Positions 35,120-45,824 are shown, numbered from the stretch's first letter. The stretch: DNA of 64,000 bases from Nepenthes gracilis (GCA_033239525.1 BSYO01000006.1:124001-188000), one strand, 5' to 3'. The notes: generated from the letters alone by a model not told the origin. Translations and numbers: made by a program.

Positions 35120-35126
35120 ATAAATA
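35120..35126 (-). promoter_or_regulatory. TATA-like box upstream of the E4 antisense gene
   Basis: TATTTAT on the minus strand (within GCTATTTATG), upstream of the conserved domain and in the same relation as in E1 and E3. Confidence 0.45.
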
Positions 35127-35128
35127 GC

Positions 35129-36615
35129 TTATGCCTCAGCCTCGCAGTGGCATCTTTTCGAAACGTCAAAAAGGCACGTCTTCATAATGACTACGACACG
35201 TGTCCTCATTGCAGAGTGTTGCGGCATGCCCATTCGCTAGCCTCATTATGATAATCGAGGCGACGCGACCCCGCGCAGCCTGCTTACAGCTAGCGGTTAT
35301 TGCGTTTATATCAATAATCGGCACCACGGCGTAGGTAGTGACACCCTAACACACCATTTTCCAAAGCCACAAGCAGGCACCGTGCAGCCTGGCAGGCTCG
35401 AGGTTGACTTGCTTGGCTTGTGACCCAACCTAGCATTCGAGACAACTAGCTGTGGGTCGGATCGCTAGAAGACCTAATCGCCAGTGGCCCAAATTATCAG
35501 TTTGTCGATGCCAAAGCAGCACAAAGCAACATTTAATCGCTTTAACAATTCACACCATACAATAATATCGGAGCCATTCAATGTGAAGGCTAATAATGCT
35601 CAATCGTTTCATTCATTAATTCCTTTTACAAATTACAAACTCTCAACAGCAAACGTACGATTTAGAAGGAAATAAAAAGTACATGGAGTAGCAACCCAAC
35701 AGCATTTGTTCGACTAGCCATCGGGATTGACAAATGCAAGAGGAAAGCACCATACTTGCCGCCATGGCATCCAAATCGAGAGGTTAGAATGGCGGGAAGA
35801 GCATGTAGAAGCCCTTCATAGTTAGAATGAGGCACAAAGCACCAATTCACACCCAGGAGGCGACCACCAAGAATCGTTCACTAAAACCGGTCGTAGTCGC
35901 ACAGCCTGCGAACATTTGCGTCAACACAAGACCCAATGCGACAACGATGGCATGAGGTTCAACGTGGACTTGAAGAAGCTCCTCCTCCAACAGTCTGCGA
36001 AGCAATCCTCCCATTGGCAATCCAGGATGAAGCCGTTCGCCTGAAGGGGACGGGTTATCACCCTCTCCGATCAGAAGTGCAAAGTCGACACTCCTTTAAG
36101 GTAGTCCCGACAAGGAACATCATGGCACCGCCTTGAAGTAGTGGAAACCGGACTCCAAAACACAAACCTCATTAAGTGCAATACGAGGCTGGTTTAGGCC
36201 GAGCCTAAAAGAAGAAAATCAAAGCAGATTTTAGGCACGTTCTCAACTTTAGCTTCAAATTTTGAGTAACAATCTTTGCCGATCTTGGCTCATGGTTGTG
36301 TAGTCTCCGTGCCAACTCCGAATTCTCACAACACTATGTTGGTGAAGATGAGATATGAGGTGTAGAGAGTCCCTTCGTTTATAATCGGAGGAGGAGATCG
36401 ACCATTATTAAACCAAAGAGATTGTGCTAATGCCAGGGAATCACCCTCGCTAGAAAATCGCCAGCGACAGAGAACCGAATCGGCACCAAATCCTACCAAA
36501 TAAAGCAAAAATTTGCAAGATGCCTTGGAAAGGAAAGCACACAAGCTTGCAAGCGGTGACCAGTCAAGGATATGCCGAGAGTTGAAATTATAGACCTCTC
36601 GGCATTGAGGACTAG
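35129..36615. other. E4 region between antisense promoter and 3' LTR
   Basis: About 1.5 kb of mixed composition with only short frames and no recognised domain. It corresponds to the non-coding stretch before the antisense promoters in E1 and E3. Confidence 0.5.
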
Positions 36616-37784
36616 TGATGGGTTAAGTAACCCATGAGACGGCCCAGAATTAGGCCCGTAGGGAAAGAGCGCCCCAAGAAACTGTAGTTCAGGAGAAGTT
36701 CTTTGCAGCCCAAGGCCTAGATTGCATAGCCCAATGGAATTTGTTTGACAGCTCTAACTTAGCATACAAACTCACATGACCGCCGCAGGCTCATGGTCCC
36801 CCAAGGTTGTGGGGGCAAAGCCTGCAAGAGGCTCCCACCAGCTTGTTGCACTCGGGCCACCTAGAACAGTGCAGCCAATCAAGGAGCACACAATTGATGC
36901 CCTTAATAGGTCACAATCGTGGTGCAGTCAGCACCCTAACAACAGCTAGCCAGCCTTCACAAAAAACGGGAGCTTCGAGCGATTAAAAATTCGAAAAAGA
37001 AGAGAGGGTTAAGAGAATGCGACTCTCAATCCTCAGAGTCTCTTCGAAGAGAGCATCCCCTCCTCTAAGCCACCCTCTCGCCAGGGTCCATCTCCAAGCC
37101 ACTCCCTGGTCGTGCGTATCCGTCAGAGATCAATCATCCATTTCCAAACCGCTCTCCAATTGAGTGCGCTTATCAGAACTCAATCTTTCATATCAAAACC
37201 ACTCCTTGACTGAACGCATCCGTTGGAGCTCCGTCCTCTATCTCCAAGCCGCTTTCCAATCAAGTACTCTCATTAAAACTCAATCCTCCATCTCCAAACC
37301 GCTCTTTGCCCGAGCACACCCGTCGAAAGTCAGTCCTCCATTTTCAAGTCGCTCCCCAATCTAGCGTACTTATCAAACTCAATCTTTCATTTCAAAATCA
37401 CTCTTCGACCGAGCGCACTCGTTGGAGCTCAATCCTTCATATTTAAACCGCCCTCACTCAAACGCACTCATCAGAGTTCAGTCATACACCTCCAAGCCGC
37501 TCCCCAACCGAATGTATCCATCGAACTCAAGTCCTCTATCTCTAACCTACTCTCCAATTGAGCGCACTTGCCAGAACCTAATCCTCCACTAACACTCAAT
37601 TCTCCACAATATGCATCAATGCATATTTATACTCTTTTTATCTTTTTATATTTTCGAGAAAGATTTCTAATTTGAACGTTAGAGGATATACAAGGAAGCG
37701 AGTTTCATTATCTCCCAATCTCTTATTCGTTAGTTGTATTGTGTAGAATTTAGATTTAAAATAATGAGAATCGAACCCGCGTCA
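36616..37784 (+). repeat. E4 3' LTR
   Basis: Starts TGATGGGTTAAG directly after a polypurine-like GGACTAG. The end is placed at CCCGCGTCA (37784) by analogy with GTCCCGGGACGCAACA-type ends and is less certain. It contains a minisatellite at 37080-37600. No partner LTR is in the window. Confidence 0.55.
37080..37600. repeat. Minisatellite of about 50-bp units, partly as 100-bp dimers
   Basis: About ten units of the form CCGCTCCCCAATC ... GCGCACTCATC ... ACTCAATCCTCCATCTCC. Unit starts fall near 37100, 37150, 37199, 37249, 37300, 37350, 37398, 37448, 37496 and 37547. Two variants (CACTCCTTGACC-like and CGCTCTCCAATT-like) alternate over the first seven units. Confidence 0.85.
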
Positions 37785-38626
37785 GCTCGATCTCTAAAAA
37801 AATCAAGTAATTTTCTAATTCGTTCAATAATTTAAATTTAAAAATACATCGAAAACCTATGTTTAAATTTCGTCTATGTTACTTAGATTGAGGGCACTAC
37901 ATTGTAGAAGTGAGGTGCAGCACATGTGCCTGACATCCTAGGACAGTTAGATTTAATTCGACAATCTATATGCTTTTTTATAAAAAAAAATCAAAAACTA
38001 AAATTCAAAAAATTCAAAACACCTAACACTGTTAATTTTAAATTCAATAACTGATGCATTCAGGTGAGGTGAGACTCTGTACTTCGCCCCACATATCTCA
38101 CTTCCTGGGTTACTTAGTGCATCCAAGCAAACAATTAATGTTAGAGTGCTCATATTTATTGGTCTAAATAAATATCTATATCTAAATATAGATACTTAAA
38201 TAAAAATTTATTATATTGGATTGTCTAAATATTTTAGGATATTTAGAATTTAGACTTAGTGAGTAAAAAAATTTAAATTTAATGGTACATATTTAAGTAT
38301 ATTTTCTCTCACCTCATCTTTTCTCCTCCCTGTTTACGCCTTCTTCTCTTCGCTTTCTCTTTTTCTTCATCATCTATTTGATGCACGTCACTTTTTTACG
38401 GTTACCGCCGTCACTGCTTATTTTAACTTCAATTTACATTATTTTTATGCCAAAAAAATATTTTTTTAAAAATATGGTTAAATAATATAACAAATTAAAT
38501 TTAATAATTAAGAAATTGTTTAAAAAATATATTTAATTATTTACAACTTTTTTAAAAATATTATTTAATTTGCATATGTGCTCAATATATATATTTGAAT
38601 GTATCATATAAACTAAGACAAATATA
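37785..38626. other. AT-rich intergenic DNA, possible small MITE
   Basis: No gene. The ends of 37878-38136 are loosely inverted (TTGAGGGCACTA near the left, reverse complement TTGGATGCACTAAG near the right). This could be a decayed MITE, but no clear target duplication is seen. Confidence 0.35.
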
Positions 38627-38999
38627 TGTTGGATCTGGTCACTCCTTTGTGGGTAACCCAATAAACTGACTTGTCATCGTAAGATTTTCGTAGAGCAAAA
38701 TATAGAGTATATTTGTCAGAGTGAAAATTTGGAGAACATTAGCCGGTTAATAGAGGTTGACTATCTGAGAGGCTAGAGAAGATTGGTCGGTCAACTTCGT
38801 TAACCGGCTGAAGTAGACGGCCTACTGAAAGGCAAAGCGCCGATCAATCAGGTTGACTGCCTGATGGAGGCAGACGGTTGAAGGGCAAATCTTGTTGGAG
38901 AAGGCGCGCAGGTTTTCCGGAGAACAAATTGTCGATCAACAGGTTGACCAACTGTGAAGGCAAAATGACCGATATGCGCAGGATTTATCGGTATGGCCA

Positions 39000-39260
39000 A
39001 AATTATCGAGTGGCCAAAATGAAATGTTGGCCAAATGGCAGGTTAGCCATTTTTCCCGGCATGCCCATTTTGGGCGGTTTGAAGCAAAATGTCCGAATGA
39101 CAATTTTGGCCAGTTTGCACATCTTACCCGATTTGCAACAAAATGTCGGAAAGGCATTTTCCTCGGAAAGCATTTTGGCGGAATGAAAGCAAAATGTCGG
39201 AATTGGCATTTTGCCCTAAATGAAACAAAATGCCGGTTTGGAGTATTTTATCCAGTATGC
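39000..39260 (+). repeat. Degenerate repeat expansion inside the S3 LTR
   Basis: Irregular copies of words such as CAAAATGTCGGAA, GGCATTTTG, TTGGCCAAA and ACAAAATG recur about every 25-40 bp. C2 LTRs lack this block, which helps explain why this LTR is about 500 bp longer. Confidence 0.65.
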
Positions 39261-40024
39261 AATTTTACCGATTTGGAGCAGTTGGCAGGAATGCGGTCTT
39301 GCGAGGTTTGATGAAGAAATGCTGGTATGAAATTTCGATTTGTAGCGGCCTGCTTGGAATGCCGATCAACGAAAGGTTGATCGGCCCAAGAGAAGAATCC
39401 AGTTAACCTCCAAGTTGACTGGTTGAGACTGTGCAGCAGAGTTGGTGGCAGCTTTCTCAGAGTTGACCGTTGACGTGGTAGAGTGGGCAGACTCTATAGT
39501 GCATGTGCCAAAAGCTGACTTGCAGAGCATGTGTACAAGCAACAGGACATGGGCGTACTGCAGGAAGCTTGGAAAACTGGTAAAAACATGGCACAAATTA
39601 TATGTAAGAGCGGTCAGTTGAGCAGATGGGGATTTGGAGTCAGGACGTCTATATATGAACATTAAGAGCGTTAGAAAGATGTGTGTGAAAACACCAAGGG
39701 ATCAGGGTGTTGGGCACTAAGGGCCGTGATGGTGTGGGAGATAACACAAGAGGTGTTGTGCGACGGCTGCTGTGTACAGGGGATGAAATGAAGGTTGTCG
39801 TTTCACTAACACTTGTAAAATATTTGAGTAAAGAGTACCACAGTGAGAAAAAAAAGAGAAAAAAATAGAGAGATAAAAGGGAATGTGAATTTTCTTACTT
39901 TTGGTGAGGTTTTTCTTATTGCCTATTCTTCGAGGCTTGTATAGTTTCGGTGGTTACTTGTATCCTATCTCTGAGTTTGTATAACTATTTTACATAGTGA
40001 AATCTATTAGTGGATTATGTATCT

Positions 40025-40061
40025 CGTAATTTTTTTCTTCTATTTGTGAAGGATTTTCACG
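40025..40061 (+). other. ENE-like hairpin, S3 LTR
   Basis: CGTAA, T7, CTTC, 7-nt loop, GAAG, GATTTT, CACG. The U-rich internal loop is retained with shorter stems. Confidence 0.5.
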
Positions 40062-40187
40062 TAAAAAAATTATTATGCATCTCTCTTGTTCTTTGTGCTT
40101 ACACTAACGATGGCTGATGATGATGGGGGTTCGAATTTTTTGCTATACCGGATCGGACCGATCCGGGTGTCAAATCCTAAGAATATA

Positions 40188-40469
40188 TAAATTTAAAACA
40201 TTATTATAAATATTATAATTTAAATATTTTAATAAGATAGTTTAATATGAGCCATATTAAATAGTGATTAAGTTAAATTGGACTCAGATTTCTTTGAGAC
40301 GCTCTCGCCAAGCGTGTGACTTGCACTACCCATGTTAAATTACGAAAAAACAATTAAAAAAGAACTACCCATTTTCGTAAAGGCCCAAGTTTCCAGTAAA
40401 GGTTTTCTTTGTCATGACCCTACTGGGCTCGGTTACGCTCTTATAAGCACCGTCATCAGCCCCAGAGCC

Positions 40470-40526
<57 letters not shown>

Positions 40527-40789
40527 CGTGTGCATGCGTATGTGTCTTCGCCTCCCTAAATCATAGATCCAGGGGGCTGCGACGCTTTTTCGACCGTTGG
40601 TGTTATATATATAAAAAAAAGATTTTAAGTTATTTTTTTTTATTTTGATATTTTTTTTTGCATTTAATTTAAAAAATAATAATTTAATATATATTTTTTT
40701 GATTTTATGATTTTTTTTAAAAAAACGGGAGCCGTCAGATCTAAATCTGACGGCCCCCAAACTCGTCGCAGGGAGCTGCGACGCCCCAC
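40188..40789. other. Intergenic DNA with TA microsatellite and two hairpins
   Basis: AT-rich DNA between S3 and the truncated end of E2. It contains (TA)n at 40472-40523 and, just before E2, two perfect inverted repeats: GCCGTCAGAT-CTAA-ATCTGACGGC (about 40731-40754) and CGTCGCAG-GGAG-CTGCGACG (about 40764-40783). Confidence 0.6.
40472..40523. repeat. (TA)n microsatellite
   Basis: About 25 uninterrupted TA dinucleotides. Confidence 0.97.
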
Positions 40790-41449
40790 GCGACCTCCTC
40801 GTCTCCCAGGTACTTTCGTTTTTCCTTTGAGCGTCCTAGCCTCTCTCTTTCCTTTTCCCGTCCTAATGGTCTTTGCCCTTCAATGCAGCTCCAAGATGTG
40901 GTTGGGAAGATTAATGCGATAATCGGAGGGGTTGTCCAGAGCTTCTCACAAATGGAGGCCGTGAAGACTGCCAGTGAGGCGGCCCAAAGGGCAGAGACGG
41001 AGCTAGCTGAGGCTAGGAGAAAGATAGCCTCCTTGGATGACACTGTGAAGCTTCAGCGGGCTTAGCAGTCGTTGCTCCAGGACAGGCTGTACCGTCAGGA
41101 CGAGAGACTGAGGGCGTCTATACCATCCGCGGACCTTGCGCCTTTACTGGAGAGCAAATACTGTGACGACATCCATATGTGCCGTCGAGTATTGCGTCTG
41201 ATTCATCCGCGGTTCCCCACTGTTATACTTGATCCTCGGAACGCCAATGCCTTGACGGCGGAGGATTTATACGGAATTTTTGGGAGGCCTTTTTCCAGCT
41301 CCTCTCAGCCAGGGCCGCCTCGCGACCCTCTTTCACTAGAGCCGTCAGGGTCTCCGAACTCGGCGGGGACTTCAGGGTTTCAGGAATACCGGCCTCAGGA
41401 GTTTCTTCAACCGGCAGAATTCTCGGGGAGCCAGCCTCAAGTTCCTTAG
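40790..41449 (+). pseudogene. E2 antisense gene, 3' part (end of exon 1, intron, exon 2)
   Basis: A few bases of exon 1 end at CCCAG 40809. The intron is 40810-40888 (GTACTTTC ... ATGCAG). Exon 2 (40889-41449) encodes LQDVVGKINAIIGG, a heptad-rich coiled coil (ETELAEARRKIASLDDTVKL), LLESKYCDDIHMCRR and VILDPRNANAL, then a Pro/Ser tail, co-linear with E1 exon 2. One TAG (41063-41065) interrupts it where E1 has His. The conserved N-terminal domain has been lost with the element's end, so the gene cannot work here. Confidence 0.82.
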
Positions 41450-41584
41450 ATTTTTCCCTCTATTTCCTTTTTTTTGTATATGTATTCTTTGATAGAATAA
41501 GACTTGAACATTTGACAACATCTGGCTGTGTGTCATTCTTCCTTTTTCATCACTCTTTCGTTAAGCTTTATTCTCTAGTGGCGC

Positions 41585-41880
41585 TTGGATAAAACCAAGT
41601 TTTGAATTCGGCCTCTTGGGCCGCCTCGGAGGGAACCGAGTTTCTTTGAATTCGACCTCTTAGGCCGCTCGAACGAAACCGAATTTCTTTGAATTCGACC
41701 TCTTGGGCCGCTCGGACGGAACTGTGTTTCTTTGAATTCGACCTCTCGGGCCGCTCGAACGGAACCGAGTTTCTTTGAATTCGAACTCTCGGGCCGCTCG
41801 GACGGAACCGAGTTTCTTTGAATTCGACCTCTCGGGCCGCTCGGACGGAACCGAGTTTCTTTGAATTCGACCTCTCGGGC
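41585..41880. repeat. Tandem array of about 7 hairpin units, 43 bp each
   Basis: Units contain TTCGACCTCTCGGGCCGCTC followed by GGACGGAACCGAGTTTCTTT. CTCGG-ACGGAA-CCGAG is preserved in most units. It lies between the antisense gene end and the integrase end, as in E1. Confidence 0.92.
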
Positions 41881-41918
41881 CATGTTGTGTCCGCACGCCT
41901 TTGGGCTACCTTTGGCTT

Positions 41919-43208
41919 TCACTGATAATATTTCTTGAGGTGCACGACATTCCATGTTCGGGGGATCAGCTTACCCTCCTGGCCACGTAGCTTGTATGCC
42001 CTGTTTCGAAGGATCGCTGAGACCAGGAAGGGTCCCTCCCAATTTGGGGAAAGTTTGTTCCGGCCAACATTTTTTCCTGTCGCCTCGATGTTTCTTAACA
42101 CTAAGTCTCCGACCTCAAATTGTCGCGTCCTTACCTTGTTGTTGTAGTAGCGGGCCACTCGCTGCTGATACATTGCTATGCTAAGTTGTGCTCGGTCGCG
42201 AGCCTCCTCAAGCAGGTCAAGGTGCTCACGGAGCCTTTGGCCGTTGAGGTCTGGTTCGAAGTGTTCTACTCGAAGACTTGGGAGGCCCACTTTCACTGGT
42301 ATGACCGCTTCTACCCTGTAGCAAAGGCTAAAGGGGGTCTCCTTCGTTGGTTCTCTCGGAGTGGTCCTGTAAGCCCAGAGGATGGAGGGCAATTCATCCA
42401 CCCAGGAGCCCCCAGAGTCTATCAGTTTGGTCTTGAGCCCGTGCAGGATGGTCCGATTCGTGACCTCCACTTGGCCATTGGCCTAAGGGTAGGCGACGGA
42501 CATATGGACCAGGTTGATTTTGAGGCTAGCGCAGTATTTGGAAAATTGTTTCCCGGTGAACTGCGTTCCGTTGTCGGTTACGATGCATTCAGGGACCCCA
42601 AACCTATAGACGATGCACTGCCGGGGAAACTCAGTCGCGTTCTGCTCCGTTATTCGGGCAAGGGGCGTTGCCTCCACCCACTTAGTGAAGTAGTTTATCC
42701 CAACAATGAGGAACTTCCTTTGCGCGGCTGTGACGGGGAGCGGTCCAAGGATATCAATCCCCCATCGTCCGAAAGGCCACGGAGACTGCAATGCCCGGAG
42801 TTCCACGTGGGGTTGACGGCTCATATTGCTGTGGACCTGGCAATTCTCGCACTTGCGTACAAAGTCCATGGCGTCATACTTCATCGTTGGCCAATAATAC
42901 TCTTACCTCATTATTTTGAACGCCAGGTTTTTACCTCCAATATGAGACCCACAGATTCCAAAATGCACCTTCTGGAGGGTGTACTCTGCTTTCTCGGGGG
43001 TAAGCCACCTCAAATAAAGGGCCGAAAACCCCCGGCGATATAAACGGTCGTCCACTATTGCGTACTACCCCGCAGTCTTCTTTATCCTCTTGGCTTCACT
43101 GAGGTCCTCGGGCAGAGTTCCATCTGTTAGATACCTCAGGTAGGCGGTCATCCAGGTATTGCCGTTCGACACCTGCATGACCTTGGTCTCTGGCTCCTCG
43201 ATGGTGGG
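41919..43208 (-). pseudogene. E2 integrase
   Basis: Zinc-binding HHCC module: VHFGICGSHIGG ... CENC, with a TAA near 42900 where E3 has Gln (MRQGFYWPT). Core: D (WGIDILGPL), D (CIVTDNGTQF) and E (ANGQVEVTNR) with 35 residues between the last two. A TAG at 42483-42485 falls just before ANGQ, where E3 has PQANG. The C-terminal domain (GDLVLRNIEA, NWEGPFLVSAILRNRAYKLR, LKKYYQ) is open from 42470 to 41919. All coding parts lie in the same frame as RT, so only point stops block it. Confidence 0.92.
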
Positions 43209-43979
43209 TCATTCCAGGGTTTCCCTCATTCCTCGGGCATGCTGCTCAGGATCCCCTGACGCTGCTGCCCTTACCAATGCGTTGGCCTCCTCGTTCTCTG
43301 TCCTCGGAATGTGTATGAACTCTACTTGTTCAAAATCCGAGGCCATCCCTTTTACCCTCATGAGATATTTGGAGAGCTGAGGATTGTTGACTTCAAAGTT
43401 CCCGAGGACCTGGTTGATGACCAGCTCGGAATCACTGTAGACCACCAGGTCCTTGGCCGAGCATTCCTTTGCCAACCGGAGTCCTGTAAGCAGGGTCTCA
43501 TACTCCGCGACATTATTTGTCGCCGGGAATCCCAAGGTTACCGAGTACTTTATCTCTGAGCCGACGGGTGTCCGCAGCACAACGCCAGCTCCACAACCAT
43601 CCTTCATGGAGGAGCCGTCCACGTGCAGCGTCCACGCTGGCGCTGATCCTGTTTTGCCTATTCCCGTCTCCTCGGCGCCATCGTTGGCAAGCGCAGTCGC
43701 TTCTACGACAAAATCCAAAAGGGTCCGGCCCTTCATGGCCGACCTGGGCCTGAATTCGATGTCAAAGTCGCCTAACTTGATAGTCCACTTTATCAGTCGC
43801 CCCGAGACCTTGGGCTTCTGGAGGACGGTCCTTAGTGGTTGGTCAGTCAGGACTACTATCTTATGCGCTTGAAAGTAGGGCCTTAGCTTTTTGGCAGAGT
43901 ACACCAGCGCCAGTGCGATCTTTTCTGTGTGCGGATACCAGGTCTCCGAATCTGTCAGAGTCTTGCTGACGTAGTACAC
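43209..43979 (-). pseudogene. E2 tandem RNase H domains
   Basis: Open for 256 codons. First comes the end of the native Ty3 RNase H (VYYVSKTLTDSE, LVYSAKKLRPYF, VLTDQPLRTVL). Then the second, Tat-type RNase H: WTLHVDGSSMKDGCGAGVVL, ATNNVAEYETLLTGLRLA and LVVYSDSELVINQ, with the expected acidic residues. A TGA at 43209 ends the frame before the integrase; pol continues in the same frame beyond it. The double RNase H supports Tat lineage. Confidence 0.92.
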
Positions 43980-44000
43980 TGGCTGTTGATCCCCTGGGCA

Positions 44001-45104
44001 TTATCTTACTAAGACCGAGCTCAATGCCTGGTCGGTCACTGACAGGTACAAGTAGAGCTCCTCTCCCGGTTGAGGAGAAGCCAGGAGAGGAGGGCTAGCA
44101 AGATATGCTTTGAGGCCCCGAAGTGCCTCCTCGCAATCGTCGCTCCAGCGAAAGCCTTGGGTCTTAGGTCCCCTAAGTGCCCTGAAGAAAGGCAAATGCC
44201 TCTCGGCCGATTTGGCCAGAAAACGGGAGAGGGCGGCCACCCGCCCAGTGAGCCTCTGGACCTCTTTTATAGTCCGGGGAGATTGCATGTTTAGAATAGC
44301 ATGGATTTTCTCAGGGTTCGCCTCGATCCTGCGCTGCAATACTATGTAGCCGAGGAACTTCCCGGACGTCATCCCAAATGTGCACTTGTTGGGGTTCAGT
44401 TTCATTCCGTGGGCCCTTAGCACTTGGAAGGTTTCTGCCAAATCCTCAATGTGGTTCCTACTGATGGTGCTCTTTACGAGCAAGTCGTCGACGTAGACTT
44501 CCACGTTTCTGCCGATCTGGTCTTTGAACATTTTGTTGACCAGTCGTTGGTACGTTGCGCCAGCGTTCTTGAGACCGAAGGGCATCACTTTGTAACAGTA
44601 CGTCCCTTGGTCAGTCATGAAAGATGTATGCTCTTCGTCCTCGGGATACATTTTTATTTGATTGTACCCCGAGTAAGCATCCATAAAACTGAGCAGCTCG
44701 TGGCCGGACGTTGAGTCTACCAACTGGTCAATCCTAGGGAGAGGAAAGCTGTCCTTAGGACAGCCTTTGTTGAGGTCGGTGAAGTCGACGCACATCCTCC
44801 ACTTTCCACTGCTTTTCTTTACCATGACCACGTTGGCGAGCTAGTTCGGGTACTGCACCTCTCGGATGAATCCTGTGTCCAGGAGCTTCTTCACCTCCTT
44901 CCGTATGGCTACTAGCTTTTCTGTTGAGTAATTCCTGCTCATTTGCCTAATAGGCTTGTGGTGTGGATCCACGCCAAGCCTATGCACTATGGTCTCGGGA
45001 GAGATGTCCGGCATGTCCGCTGGGGACCAAGTAAACACGTCCGAGTTCTCCTTTAAAAATCTCGTGAGATGGTCTCGGACGGACTCTTCGAGAGAGCTCC
45101 CTAT
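44001..45104 (-). pseudogene. E2 reverse transcriptase
   Basis: Contains the linker FTWSPADMPDISPETIVHRL, the RT fingers (KPIRQMSRNYS, GFIREVQYP), SSGKWRMCVDFTDLNKGCPK, FMDAYSGYNQIKM, MPFGLKNAGATYQ and the catalytic YVDD (VEVYVDDLLVKS). The TAG at 44841-44843 replaces a Trp codon (E3 has YPEWLSNV). A TAA at 44001-44003 interrupts the start of the RNase H (VLVR). Otherwise the frame is shared with protease and integrase. Confidence 0.93.
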
Positions 45105-45824
45105 CTAGATGCACTTCTCAGGGTCCTCGGGGTCCAAAGGGATCCGGAGGGTAGGTTCACCGGGCTGCGCCAGTTGCAGAGTCGCCTCGTCCCTGAGGTC
45201 GAGGTCTTCCATTGGCCGAGGAAGGGGAGTTTGCGTGACCTGCGACAGATAGCACATTCTCCCAGTGGCCTGTTCGTCGAGGACTTCCCCAATGCCGAAT
45301 GGAGTTGGGAATTTCATTTTTAGATACGGGATGGAAGTCACCACTCTAAAGATAGCCAGGCAAGGGCGTCCGAGAATTGCATTGTACACGGACGAGAGGT
45401 CGACCACCAGAAAGATGAGGACCTTTGACGCCGTCCTCGGGTACGTCCGCAGAGTGACTTCCAACTGTACAATGCCCTGGATTGGGACTGGCTCGTTGTC
45501 GAGTCCATACAGCGGCCTCTCTGGGGCTTTCATTTGATTTTTCTTCAATCCTAATTTAAGGTAGGCGTCGAGGTAAAGCAAATTTCTAGAGCTTCCATTA
45601 TCAACAAAGACTCTTTTCATGCGGTAGTTATTTGCTCTGTCTGAAATAAGTGCCGTTACAACCAAAGGATCAGAATGAGGGGAAGTTACATAAGTCATAT
45701 CTTCCTTGTTAAAACATATAATATCATCACCAGCGCTTGTCCTCGGCCTTTTTGTGGCGGTTGGCTCCAGGCCGCCTTCCCCTGCCGGCCGGATTGTCAC
45801 CATGTTCACGATCCCTGCCGCCAC
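45105..45824 (-). pseudogene. E2 aspartic protease
   Basis: A 239-codon open frame with VTSPHSDPLVVTALI, the active-site region VFVDNGSSRNLLYLDAY, PLYGLDNEPVPIQGIVQLEV, FLVVDLSSVYNAILGRP and YLKMKFPTPFGIG. Asp-Asn-Gly replaces the common Asp-Thr/Ser-Gly. The visible initiator would be GTG, so it is probably made as part of a gag-pol polyprotein. A TAG at 45105 separates it from RT; a frameshift separates it from gag. Confidence 0.9.

Larger units (their letters stand above)
34083..37784 (+). mobile_element. E4: 3' fragment of a plus-strand Gypsy element
   Basis: Contains, in element order, an antisense gene remnant (minus strand), its upstream region, a purine-rich GGACTAG at 36609-36615 corresponding to the polypurine tract of E1 and E3, and an LTR from 36616. 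No gag or pol remains to the left, so the 5' part was deleted at about 34083. Confidence 0.75.
38627..40182 (+). repeat. Solo Copia LTR S3
   Basis: 1556 bp from TGTTGGATCTGGTCACTCC to CCTAAGA, flanked by ATATA (38622-38626 and 40183-40187; AT-rich, so moderate weight). Its start is the reverse complement of the C2 LTR end (GAGTGATTAGACCCAACA). It carries GTTGAC/GGTCAAC repeats, a degenerate internal repeat (39000-39260), a TATA box (CTATATATG near 39647) and an ENE-like hairpin (40025-40061). No primer site follows, so it is a solo LTR. Confidence 0.75.

Noticed and set aside
37878..38136. MITE
   Set aside because: Terminal repeats are weak and no convincing target duplication is visible; kept only as a remark.
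41575..41955. Minus-strand frame with repeated FKETRFRPSGPRGR-like units as a repeat protein
   Set aside because: Translation of the 43-bp array; 43 is not a multiple of three, so the frame is not maintained by unit addition.
42120..43043. 307-codon plus-strand frame across E2 integrase
   Set aside because: It is the antisense shadow of the integrase; the minus strand has all catalytic motifs.
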